Source: Volvariella volvacea V23 (lineage: Eukaryota > Basidiomycota > Agaricomycetes > Agaricales > Pluteaceae). From it: 64,000 nt of DNA. Shown one piece after another: positions 24,001-34,909 of this stretch. A model generated the notes under the pieces. That model searched no databases, had not been told where the DNA came from, and saw only the letters and a list, made by a program, of their open reading frames with translations. The translations under genes and the position numbers were made by a program. The stretch is from NCBI GenBank assembly GCA_000349905.1, contig KB722766.1, forward strand, positions 197,059 to 261,058, read 5' to 3'. The first letter of the stretch is position 1; each line of letters begins with the position of its first letter.

Positions 24001-24809
24001 TAGTGGAGAGCTCACATGAAATAATGGAAGTGGCGCATAAACTGGGGCACCAGCATATTTAGCCACTGCTTTCACTTTGATGTCAGCCAAAATATATCTG
24101 TGTGTCAGAGGGACTGGCTTTGGGTGGCCTGGGGGAATGAATGTCAACTTGCTATTTTGTTTGACGGAAATATTTACCTTGAGAACCGCTGGTATGTGTA
24201 TAGGCAATGACCGAATCAAGGTCATGACTGGTAATCTGTGCTCGAGTCGAGGACATGCAACTATGTTGGGTATCCACCCTGGAAGGGACATCAAAAAATG
24301 GGACAACTCTAAAATCTCCTAGACGATCTTGTAACTCTTGTCCTTGGCCCAGGTGTGATGCATCTGTTATGAGTGCTCGCGCACCAACTTGACAAAGTAA
24401 GCTCTCCAGGCCATCAGTACTATTTCGATTGGAGAGAAGCATAACCTGCGTGAACGTTAGAAGTCCTCTCATCCCCAAAGCAACGTCTGCATACCGTCCA
24501 TCCGTTCAACCATGCCGCGACGATATGGACGTAGTAGGTGTATCCACTGCTTGCAAGTAATCCAACAGTCACGGGCGATCGAAGTGCACCAGCAGTTCTC
24601 TGTAATTCTCGAGAAATTACAAGGGCATCCCACAAGAGCCGACCCCATGTAATCTCTTCAATTGCTTCGTCGTCATTGTCGCCATCCATAACCCTCGCAA
24701 ATAGGTAGTGACCATATTTGGTTCCAAGAATCCAGTAGAGCTCCGGAACAAGGACGTCATTCAGAGGCAATTCGTGAGTCGGGAGGATTGATTGGGGTGT
24801 CGGACACAT
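21005..24809 (-). CDS. NRPS-like enzyme: adenylation, carrier, thioester reductase
   Basis: A-T-R enzyme (Lys2/aryl-acid-reductase architecture without condensation domain) that adenylates a carboxylic acid, holds it as a carrier thioester and releases it by NADPH reduction, usually as an aldehyde. Twelve exons, from 24809-24495 to 21544-21005, sum to 3,246 nt (1081 aa). Adenylation signatures: AYTHTSGSQGHPKPVPLTHR (A3), FGTSEFSVLS (A5) and LWKHVGRKDAVTVLSTGEKT (A7/A8 region). Carrier: FFQAGLDSLHSVQLRHEL, with the phosphopantetheine serine near residue 584. Reductase: ILLTGGTGSLGCHILHEL near 665, catalytic Tyr-x-x-x-Lys in GYAESKFVAERLI near 839. The last 40 residues are Ser-rich. The first ATG is chosen because the fold starts soon after it (VPELYWILG). 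It shares a 376-nt gap with divergent ORC3. Substrate identity cannot be derived by eye. Confidence 0.93.
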
Positions 24810-25185
24810 GGGTACTCAAGGGTTGAATCTAGGGAATCTTGTATTAAAAGCACCTCGGACATGGGCAGTTCTGTCCAAATCATGTCTATTTTTGTTACAT
24901 CAGATGGCATAGACACTGCCACCAACACTTCTCTCTGCCTCAATTTACCAACACCAGCTGATGGTTGATTCCAGAGCCCGAAAGGCAGCCATGGCAAAGC
25001 GTTATCAATTAGCAGCGAAAACAATTACTCGATACCAGGACTCACATCTATGAATGCACTGCATTCGTATCACCGGAATATGTGGTGGACCCAGCGAAGA
25101 CGATGGGAAGGGTGGAGCTCGATGCTTAGTCAGCATCAGGATACGCGTCGAAACACGCCCACGCTTGTGGCAGAATCGTGCTGCG
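24810..25185. promoter_or_regulatory. Bidirectional promoter, NRPS-like / ORC3
   Basis: 376 nt separate the start codons of the NRPS-like gene (minus) and ORC3 (plus). Both promoters must lie here or overlap. No specific binding site was recognised. It marks the boundary between the metabolic block and conserved nuclear genes. Confidence 0.5.
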
Positions 25186-27832
25186 ATGAACTTGGACGAC
25201 GTTAATCAAGTAGGCCTATCGTTATCCTGTTCGTTTTATCCGCTGCTAACATATTTGAATAGGGGACTTTCTTTTTGCCTTATAAAGAACAAAATAGTCC
25301 TGATACTTCTGATAATAAGGTTCCCACTAGTCAACCAGATACTTCCACAGATGAATGGCACATCGAAGCTTACAAGCAATCGTGGAGTAATTGCTTGAAC
25401 CAAATTCGGGTTTGTGTTTTGGCCTGAATTCTCTGCTCGCTTTAACCCCCTCTCTCAAGTCCATCATCTCTTCTCAATACGATCCAATATTGACAAGTAT
25501 CTTGGAGGAAGTCCAATCACCTCATTCCAGGGAGCTCCCTGGTGTACCACGAAATGAATTACCAGTTATATGTATTACAGGTAGGAAGTCACCGACGTCT
25601 AGCACTCTCTTTAGCTCAGTTTTCTGGAGACTCTACATCGGGGTCGCATTTTGTTGATGAATTCAATGAACAACTGCACCAAAGAACGAACTCGAACGAG
25701 GGCAAAATCCTTACGACGCACATATACCCAACAGAGAGTAGCAACATAGCTGCGTTTATGAAGACCATGATCACTGGTTTTGTTGATTCTGATGTGCTGG
25801 ACAAAGGTAAATGACCTGATGTGGAGGACGTATGCATTGACGCTGACAGGGCAGCACAGCCAAGGGGAAATCGACCGCTTCACTAGCCAACTACGACATA
25901 GAATACCTTACAGCCTGGTACAATGGCGTCCTGAACGCATATGGTAAGTGGTACGAGGAAGGGGTGGAGTTAGCTGACGGTGTTATAGAAACTGCACCGA
26001 CTCTGGTCGTCCTTCTACATAATTTTGAGCAATTCGACCCGAATATAATGCAAGATGTCTTCTATATCTGCAGGTTCGCACGCTCATAGTCGCATATACT
26101 CGTCTAATCATTGTAACAGCCAGCACTCAGCGAACATACCCTTTGCGTTCGTTCTATCATTGTCATCACCACATCTACCATCATACTTGCATTCATTGTA
26201 TCCTCGATCAACACTATCACTACTTCGCATCAAGACTTTCGTTGTTCCAAACCAGCTTTCGATCCTGCGACAAATCCTAGAACAGGTATGAGAAACTACA
26301 CTGAATATGGATCGAACTTGCATCGAGGTGTACCTCAGACATTCTTTTCTTTAGATTATGAGCCTGATGTTATGCTCGGACCTACGGCGCTCAAATTTGC
26401 CGTGGATTACTTTTCACGCCAAAGTGCCAGCATCGACTCCCTGGTTACAATCCTTCAGGTAGACTAGTACCCTCTTCTATGTAGCAAAGCCTCACTGTTT
26501 TACAGCTCATGCACCTCAAGCATGTCACTTCCCATCCCCTAGGATTTCTCGTGGCCTCTACACCTTCACCGGAGGATCTCAGTCAACCAGAAGCTGCTCA
26601 TCGAATCGACCAGTTATTTATTCATATCCAATCACTTTCCGGAACTCGCCCTTCCCAATGGCCGAATCTTACCCTCAGCGATCTCCTGGAGGCGGTTGAC
26701 CGCGCCCGAACCAGCGTACACCTCCGTTTACGAAACTACCGAATCGCCTTCCGTGTGTTTGTATTCGTACAGAGGTTTATGATGGATGAAGGTTATAAAG
26801 GGCTAGATTGGAGTCAAGAAGATACATCTCTGGATGTCCTCGGAAGTATGATTTTATTGCTGCAAGGCAGGCTAGGCAAGCATGTTAAGTCACTTGGTAT
26901 GATGATCAAGTAAATTGCCCGTTTCCTCTCGCGAAAGTTTCTTTAACACTACTTTCAGGAAACTCAAGCCAGCACAGTTGGCGTCATTGGTCGACAAATT
27001 ACTTGTAGATCTGTATAACCTTCCTCGAAATAAAGACACAGAGGATGCGTTGAGCAACGCGTTGCAGTATCTATCCCAGCTCCCTGAGCCATCAGAGAAC
27101 CAGAGTACAGAGACCAATGTAAATATCGCGCAGGATCTGGGTAATTGGTTTGCGCGATTTTTCGAGTACGTTCTCCCCAATCTTACAAGTAGTACCCGTT
27201 GATCATCACAATATTGTAAAGCGAACTCGTTCCAGCGATCGAGGATGCGCCTTTATGGGAAGTATGGTATACAGGTCAAACGCCCTTCCCATCCGAGGTT
27301 CGTACCACGCTTCACTTATGCTTTCCCTGTTGACAATGAACGTCAGCTTCTCAACCCATCCACTCGGGCCTCAATTCTAGCCAGCCTTCTCCGCCCACAC
27401 GAATACGCGCACCCACTAACCCCGATATCTCCAACCCGACCGCCCAAAACAGTGGCACTCTGGGAGCTTCCCGACACCAGCATTCTTTTCCGCAGATACC
27501 TTGACAGTGGGAAGATGATCAATGTCTATGATTGGTTCGAGTCCTTTTCGCTTGTGTTGGAGTCTCAGAGGGAACAAGCGAAAAACAAGCGGAGTGACAG
27601 CGGGGTTAGTAGTAGTCCGAGCAGAAACCGAGGCCGAGGACGTGGGAGGCGGGAAGAGCCTGAAAGTGGCGCAGAAGAGGATGACAGCGATGATGATGAT
27701 GAGAAGTGGAGAATCCAAGTACAGGCAAGGTTTATGCGAGCATTGCAGGAACTTGATTATTTGGGGTTCATCAAACATACGGGAAGGAAGCCCGACCACG
27801 TCGTGCGGACTGCGTTCGACATTCAGGATTAG
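25186..27832 (+). CDS. ORC3: Origin recognition complex subunit 3
   Basis: Subunit of the six-protein ORC that marks replication origins and loads MCM helicases with Cdc6 and Cdt1 in the nucleus. Twelve exons sum to 2,112 nt (703 aa; human ORC3 is 711): 25186-25209, 25263-25409, 25460-25580, 25615-25806, 25860-25943, 25989-26073, 26120-26285, 26339-26458, 26506-26909, 26959-27165, 27222-27297, 27347-27832. Recognisable parts are GKILTTHIYPTESSNIAAFM, DYEPDVMLGPTALKFAVDYF with ASIDSLVTILQLMHLKHV, and the C-terminal winged helix with LQELDYLGFIKHTGRKPDHV. An Arg/Gly and Asp/Glu-rich insert (about residues 610-645) precedes that helix. The intron at 25581-25614 would be only 34 nt. The short first exon is set by the ATG in frame with GTFFLPYKEQ, which suits the family start. 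Confidence 0.95.
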
Positions 27833-28336
27833 CTATAGGTATGTTTCATCGGTTGAGATGAGTCATAGAGCACACAACCAGCTCACGCCTCAAATAGCTA
27901 CAATCACTATTCATAGATCATCAGATTCTACGAATCGTTGAGTTTACAGGTGTATATTTGAATGGACAAATACCGAATGCATTTCTGCGGAGTGTTCACG
28001 GATCCTCTCACAACCTAACACAGAACAGGGGCCTAGGCCGTTCCTCTGCGACGATGAAGGATGAAGGATCTTTTTCACCCTTGATGGATAGTATAAAAGA
28101 CCTTGTGGGAATTGGGAAGAGCAGAGCAACTTTTGGTCAACCCTTTGACCAGAGGGACTGGCCCGTCGGGGACCGTTTAGCTCGAGTGTGCTGCTCGAGG
28201 CCTCCAAGACAGCCGCATTGTCAGAGCAACTAAAGGAGAAAGTGTTGTGCACGTGCAACTTGCAGAAATTCTGAGAGCAACCTATTAGCATTGACACAAA
28301 TGTACAAGGGTTCGATACGTACCACTTGTATCAAAA
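27833..28336. other. Convergent intergenic region ORC3 / UPF3
   Basis: 504 nt between two stop codons that face each other; it holds both 3' UTRs. No gene or clear repeat is seen. Confidence 0.45.
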
Positions 28337-30078
28337 CTATCCACCCCGGTGCCCGCCTGACCCCCTTCCACCTCGGCCTCTTCCACGTCCCCGTCCGCCT
28401 CCACGCACTGGAGGGGGATGGTTGACGAAAGTCTCAGGAGGGGCAGTCGTCGTTGGACTAACTACTGGGCCATCAGAATGCCCAACAGGAACATCATCGA
28501 TCCTTGCAGGTTCCTTTTGGAGAATAGCCACAGGCGGTTCCCCTTCTCCCCGTTTAAGCAGCGTAGGCACTCGATCGTCTTTGCGCTTTCGATCTCTCTT
28601 GGGCGTCGGCGGCTCACGAACTGGTTTGTCATTCGTGGAAGCAGCAGGTGCGGTAGGTCCGTCACTTTGTGCTTGCGTTGCCCCGTTTGCCGAGGCTGCA
28701 GCCTGAGCCTCTTTTTCCTTTTGTCTTTCACGACGGGATTTACGCTCTCCTGCTGCAGCACCCACACCGCTCATCGCTGCCTCGAAATGACGACCACCTA
28801 GACCCAGCACCGGGCGACCACGCCTAGATGGAGCAGAGGGTGGTGCGTTCCCGCCGGGGGTTTCTGCTTCATTTGTAACGGCCACTGATGATGCGAGTGC
28901 TGACTGTGCTGACTGTGCAGGTGCAGGAGCTGTATTAGAACTTCCCTGAGCAGCAGAGGGCGCGTTGGCCTGGTGATTTTGTCGAGGAGCGCGAGGTGGT
29001 TTGGGAGGTTTTGGTGGCTTAGAATTCGGCTGTGCACCGGCGCTAGGGCCTGCTGGTACAGGTGCGTTCTTAGCTTGTGGACCCGCATGCTGTTGCTGTG
29101 CTTTAGCGGGGGGCACTGCGATTTGAACAGGACCTTTCTCTTTCTTTCCGGGCTTCTTCGAGGCATTGGCGGCTTCAACTTGTTTCTGTGGAGGACCAGG
29201 TTTGCGTTTGCTTTCATCCTTCCGGTTCACGATTGTTACTTGGTCTTTATAATGGGCGTGGTTACGAAGAATGGCCTCTTTATCCTTTTGAACCGACTTC
29301 TCTGCCTTCAGTGCCTCAAGCAATGGTGTAGTCTTTGGCGGGGTGGGTGGTCGAGTAGACGCCACTGCAGGGAATCAGAAGGAGGAGCTAAAATCGCCAC
29401 TTGTTACGTACTGAGTGTCTCTATTGAGACCGGTTCACGATTTACAGGGGCGTTCAAGGTCTCGAGGAATGAAATATAATCCTCGTCTGTGACGATCGGT
29501 TGGATTCAGGTCTGGTGGTTCATGAATTTCCCTCACCATTCTCAATGGTTGCATTGCGGGCATCCGTCTTCTTTCGTTCGTTGGGAATCTTCTGGTACGG
29601 GGCATACTCCACGACTGCCTGTGACTCATTGCCTGGCGCAGTGGAGATGAGCGAATGAGATGGACATATGCGCACTCAAGACTCACCGGCTTTGTCCCTG
29701 AACACATGTCCGTCATATTCCCGACTAAATTGGGCCAACATCTCATCAGACTTGAACGCAATATATGCGCGAGATGGAATGTTCTCCTTGTTTAGTCTGG
29801 ATTCAAATTAGCAATCCAAGTCAACGCCACTCCAGCAACTGAGATCGCGCATACCGTTTCTTGAACTTGCCAGGATAGTAAACTTTCCAAGTAACTGTCT
29901 CATCTGTAACCCAAGGTTGGACACTCTGCCAGAATACTTCTTCGGGTAGATTTGGTGGTAGCCTCCGCACAACAACCTTGAGCCTGTCTGAGTGGTGTAC
30001 TTGTTTCTCACGTCGTTCCCGTTCACGCTCTCTCTTCGATTTCGCTGGAGGAGGTTTAGGAGCCGGGGCTGAAGACAT
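28337..30078 (-). CDS. UPF3: Nonsense-mediated decay factor UPF3
   Basis: UPF3/SMG4 binds UPF2 and links premature stop codons to mRNA decay; it shuttles between nucleus and cytoplasm. Five exons (30078-29855, 29796-29687, 29632-29537, 29486-29412, 29364-28337) sum to 1,533 nt (510 aa). After a basic start (KSKRERERERREKQ), the RRM-like Smg4/UPF3 domain runs from LKVVVRRLPPNLPEEVFW to VVEYAPYQKIPNERKK and DEDYISFLETLN (residues about 28-170). The remaining two thirds are Lys/Pro/Ala-rich and disordered, and the tail is an Arg-Gly repeat (about the last 20 residues, RGRGRGRGGRG). The start is the first ATG in frame with the domain; an open stretch upstream to 30327 is probably 5' UTR. It is divergent from SYF2. 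Confidence 0.95.
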
Positions 30079-30713
30079 GAAATGGTTGAAGACGCTGTGG
30101 TGATCACAGCTGTGTGCTGGGCGCGGTCGGGGAGCGCCGATCTCCCTACGCGGAGCTTGAATGTGAATCCTCTCCCTCAAAAGGGCCAAATTTTTTCGTG
30201 TCTTCACTTCATCAGAATCTCTCTGTAGATGCAGTAAGCCCGTTTGGCGCGTCCGGTAAGTGAAGACTCTGATTTTTTGTTGGCATGCTTGTTCCTGTGA
30301 TGAGCCAAAAATCACATTCAAGCTCAACAGTCTAAGGGATTTTTGCCCTTTGATGACTCAATTCTGCAATCCTGATCTTTTCGTGTTACGATTTCCCCTG
30401 TTATCGAGGCAATCTCACTTATGCCTTCTCTAGGTCATGATGATCCAATCCTTGTAACCGCAATGCACATATTTATGGCTTTCAGTAGATTATTTTATCC
30501 GATATAGTTATAATATACTTTATTCCTGGTCTTCTGAAGTATCTGGAATATTTGACTGGTCAAGTTGTCGGCGGATCCATCTAAAGCTTCCCAAAGCTGA
30601 TTGTTGTGATAATTCGTCGGTCAATTTAGATTCCGTTCGCGCAGCCCGGGAATTTCGCGGGTCCCGACGCCTCCTCATTGATGCGTGAGAAAGTTTTACA
30701 AAAGCAACGCTCT
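30079..30713. promoter_or_regulatory. Bidirectional promoter, UPF3 / SYF2
   Basis: 635 nt between divergent start codons of two RNA-processing genes. AT-rich in the centre (about 30,480-30,530). No defined element recognised. Confidence 0.4.
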
Positions 30714-31928
30714 ATGCCACCGACCACCACCACTCCCCTTCCCAGCGAAGATGTTCAAAACCCACCCCTAATGAAACGGCACACAAACGGTGAAGAGCAA
30801 AGTGGTTCTGCGGAAGAGCGGGCCGAAGAGACCGGGAGCTCCCCAGAAGAGGAGGGAAATAGCAATGACCAAACGCCGGAGTCGAGTACGCCAGGGGGCA
30901 CCAAAATGACTATGGAGGAGCGCAAGGCGAAGTTGCAAGAACTACGGAAAAGGCTGGTATGCTACCAAGAGCCCTCACGTTGTCCGTCATCATAACTGAT
31001 TTGACTCCAAACCAACACAGGCCGCTTCAAGCAAGGCAAACCGTGCCTCACTAATAGAAGAGACTGCAAAAGCAAAGATAACTGCTCGAGAGGCTGCCAG
31101 ACTAGAAAGACAGCGGAAGCTTGCCGAAACACTACGGTTGAAGGCAGACGCTGAGGAGCGGGGTGAGGATATGGAGCGAGCGAAGAACTGGGAATGGACA
31201 GTAGAGGAGAATGACGAGTGGGAAAAGAAGCTAGCTCGCAAAGCACGAAGGGCAGATTTCGAGTTCCATGGTACGCTTGTTCTCTCGCGTTTAGTTTGAT
31301 GACGTCTCAACGAGTGTAGATGATGCCCATGCTGCCCGAAGACGATACAAGAAAGACTTGGATCACATTAAGCCTGATTTAGTGGCGTACAAGCAACAAA
31401 AGGAACAGGCTATGGGCCAATCATCTGGCACGCTTGTACAATTTGACCCCACTTCGGGCTTTCAAGTACGTTTCGGTCGAGTTTATCGTCAAACCCTTCC
31501 TCAATCCTTTCCCTTACATAGCTTGTACAAGCAAGTACATCGCAGCAGCTTGCGTCGGAGAACTTGTACCGTGATGCTAATACCCTTATCTACGGCGACA
31601 ACAAGCCTAGCGAAGATGCTGTTGACAGAGTCGTAGCCAAAATTAACAAGGAGTACGTTGTGCTCCTCACCCACTGAATGCAGGGATGACTTACCTGTTT
31701 ACAGCATTGACAAAAAGGCCAAATTCTCGCGCAAACGCCCCAATGAGGACGAAGGCGACATCACCTACATCAACGAACACAACCGTGTGTTCAACAAGAA
31801 GGCACGTATTCACCTCATCCCCAACCCGTCTATGGTCCTAATCGACATCATCTCTCCAGATTGCCCGATACTACGACAAGTACACCGCAGAGATTCGTGC
31901 AAGCTTCGAGCGTGGTACCGCACTATAG
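30714..31928 (+). CDS. SYF2: Pre-mRNA-splicing factor SYF2
   Basis: Spliceosome NTC/Prp19-complex component acting in the nucleus during catalytic activation. Six exons (30714-30956, 31021-31270, 31320-31465, 31522-31652, 31705-31801, 31860-31928) sum to 936 nt (311 aa). The N-terminus is an acidic, disordered stretch, then TMEERKAKLQELRKRL. The family core reads NWEWTVEENDEWEKKLARKA, LYRDANTLIYGDNKPSEDAV and FNKKIARYYDKYTAEIRASF, ending in ERGTAL. It is largely charged alpha-helix. The fifth intron (31802-31859) uses a GC donor (AAG|GCACGT); with it the conserved join NKK-IARYYDKY is exact. An in-frame ATG at 30681 could add 11 residues; the one at 30714 was preferred only on context. Confidence 0.95.
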
Positions 31929-34909
31929 AGTTCGGATTATTCTATCTCACCTGCTTTCGGGTCTGTATTATTAGTTTGTATACCGGCACTTAATTTCATG
32001 TGCCTTCTAATGCGTGTTGTCAGCTTTACGTTTTGTGGCGGTATTTTTACCAACGTCGGGATTCTCCACTAGTTTGTGGGCGGTATTCGACCTTACCGAC
32101 GGTTAGAGCGACCACTTCAACCATTCAAGTGACTGCCGGAGAAGGACGGTCAATATAAATCAGAATTACTTACGCTACGATTTGAGCGCATTCCCCTTTT
32201 TTGACTGATAGCAGCATTTATTATATTCAATACGAACCATAGGGTTGAGCAATCGAAAAATACATGGCCATTCAGACCTGGGCCCCGGTGAACCTTTTCC
32301 TTGGAAAACCACTTCCTGACGGACATCGATATCACTCGCATCGAGGACAGACCTGACTGGGATCTTGGCGGATTTTAGGGTGTGTTCTGATAGGAACATC
32401 GCGGTGAGATTTGGCAGTGCTTAAATGCCCTCGAGCGTGCAGCATGTCGTCGGCAACAACCGCATCAGAAGCTCTCTGCCGTCAATAGACATGGAGAGAG
32501 CGGTTTTTGGAAAGCGGTTTTTCAAGTCTGAGCCAGAATTGGGAAGCATACCTCCGCCGGGATCGTGTGATGACAGCATCAAGCGTTGGGAGTTTGGTCG
32601 AAAGGGTATAAGCACATCTTGCCCAGGTGCATAGCATTACGTCGGTCCTGACGTGGGCATGCCGCGCAAGTGATTGTGCCTTTGAATAGACCAAGAAATA
32701 TTGAGGTTCGACAACGATCTAGAGTATATGGGACGTGTGTACGTCGTCGATCGATTAGAGGTAATTCGAGGTTTCAGTAGCCGATAAGGACGTATAATCG
32801 AAAAGGCGCCCACTCCAAGGAAACCAGAATGCGAGCTCGGTGAAGATAGATTCCCGGTGAATGTGTAGTCACAAGCCTGTTGAACTAACAAAATCCCGTG
32901 AAATTTATTTGGTTTGTGGGTCAATCGCTAAGAGCGTCGCGCCGGCAACCGAAACAGCGACTGATATCGAATTTGTACGAATGAACCAATAAACCCAGAG
33001 GTAAGGAAGTCCGCGCGGAAACAGAATTTCATAGTTACCGGTCGAAGAGCAAGCCTTGCCTGAGACGTGGTGGACGGTTGCGATCCGCAGTGACGCCCTT
33101 CAAATCAATTGGTCTACAACCATCAAAACGAGACCACGGACTGAATGGGCATCGCAGCATGAGGTACGGGCATTCCGTGTTTGGGACTAGAAGTAGATGG
33201 GGCAAGAAGTTATTACCATTCAATTGTGCTGCCCCGTAACGTGTCAGGATCCACCATGTATTGATTAGGCGAAACACCATACATTACCACCAACTTAGTT
33301 CAGATCACTGGCGACTCGACGTATATTTTGGATCCACAACGTGGAATTCGGTCTTACACTGATCACTATCAGCCCCAAGAATGAATTGGTGTTGGCGTCA
33401 GCTTGGAATAATATGCAAGCTTAGAGCCCCAAGATATGGTCATATTAAAGAGCTTACCTATAGGCGTTTGGGCTAACCTTGAATCACATACAAACAGCAT
33501 TATAACGACGTGTGCGGGCTTATACCCCGGCATTGCTATGCGAAGTTTGGCCGTTGGAGTGTATAGCTCTTCCCGTATTCTCATGACTTTTGTCCACTGA
33601 GAATGAAGGTTCGCCTTCCACCCTTATTGATGCGCGGCGGCGAGGACATTGAGTGATATAAAGATAACTGCGCACACTTTCCTTATATTTTGGGATAAAG
33701 AGACACGTGCACGAGTACTGGCGTTGACAGGAATCCTAGCATACTTTGTTTCATTGAAGGTTGTGAGGTTCATGACGTAGGATACAATAGCCTTCAATTG
33801 ACCAGAGGCCCGGATCGCAACGCCACATCACAGGCGAAATCCAGGACAGAAGCTGTATGTGATTGTGGGTCCATGTTGTGGTGGATCGGTTTCAGGGAGC
33901 GAAGCGGGCCCGGGCTGTTGGTGGGACTTTGTGACAGTTGAGGGAAATGATTTTTGGCGGTGTCATTGGGCTTCCGAACCCGGACAAGCCTACATGAATG
34001 AATTCAAAGTGGGATTTCTCGGGTGATGGTCACCAGACTCAATGAATGGTACCGAATGTATCTTGCGACTGGACCTACAATTGTAAACAAGTCGGGAAGG
34101 GTCGTCACAGTGCGGTCCAGTCGGTGGGAGTCCTATGGTACTGGAAGGGCGGAGCGTATAGCATCGTGTGTGGCGAAAACTGGGATGTTCACAATGGGCG
34201 CTACTGCTGTAGAGAGTTGGCGAACATTAGCTTGAGAGCCCTGTGCTATTACATAAGATTGGATTGGATCGCTGCAGGGTTCGTATTTCTTCCTTTGTCG
34301 ACTGCAATACGCCTCCCGTTAGGTCACAGCACAAGGTGCCCTATTCCCTTAGAGCTTGCGTTTCTCGAATTCCTAGACCCTCCATGCCCAACGTCCCACG
34401 CAAGAACGACCCTCATTGGGGAACCGGTTGGTCGCTTTGATTCTCGTTCTTCATATTCGTGGGTGGCTCAAAGGAAGGGGCGCAACGCAAAGGGATTGAG
34501 TCCCCGATCTCTGTTTCACGTCAGTGGACCAGAGCGGGCGGCAAACGGACCAGAGAGAATCTGGGACAGGTCGCAGCATTTGTGGGCGTGCGTGATGCAG
34601 AATTCCGTGGAACCAAAATAAAAGCAGAGATAAGGTCCGGGGATTGTGGATTCGGAATCCCATTTCAAGTTGAGTGATTTCCATTCTGGTCGTTTTTGCA
34701 ATGTGTCGTTTGTTATTTCCCGTTTCTTGCAATTCAATCGGGGATCGACCGTCACGGGGTTGACGCCCACAAAACAACGACTCCGCGAGGTTTGCAGACG
34801 ACACAACGGCACCCCAAATCGGTAACACCACCATCGCCACCCACCCATCGCTTTAAAAGCCTCATGTCTTCTCCGCTGGCTCACAACTTGCAACCCCCAT
34901 CACATCCCC
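31929..34909. other. 3-kb region with no supported gene
   Basis: Between SYF2 and the orphan at 34,910. Several open frames of 60-190 codons occur on both strands (largest at 34,046-34,621, plus), but none shows a domain or a consistent exon model. Some stretches look like decayed coding sequence (minus strand about 33,040-33,280; plus strand about 33,880-34,260), though no family could be named. The final 100 nt hold the promoter of the next gene, with TTTAAAAG at about 34,852, 50-60 nt before the ATG, as a possible TATA-type element. Confidence 0.4.

Noticed and set aside
28973..29479. 168-codon plus-strand frame over UPF3
   Set aside because: Shadow of the Lys/Pro/Ala-rich UPF3 reading frame; Trp/Cys/Leu-rich and without a domain.
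34046..34621. 191-codon plus-strand open frame upstream of the orphan gene
   Set aside because: No domain, overlaps an open frame on the other strand, and lies in the promoter area; composition is not convincing.
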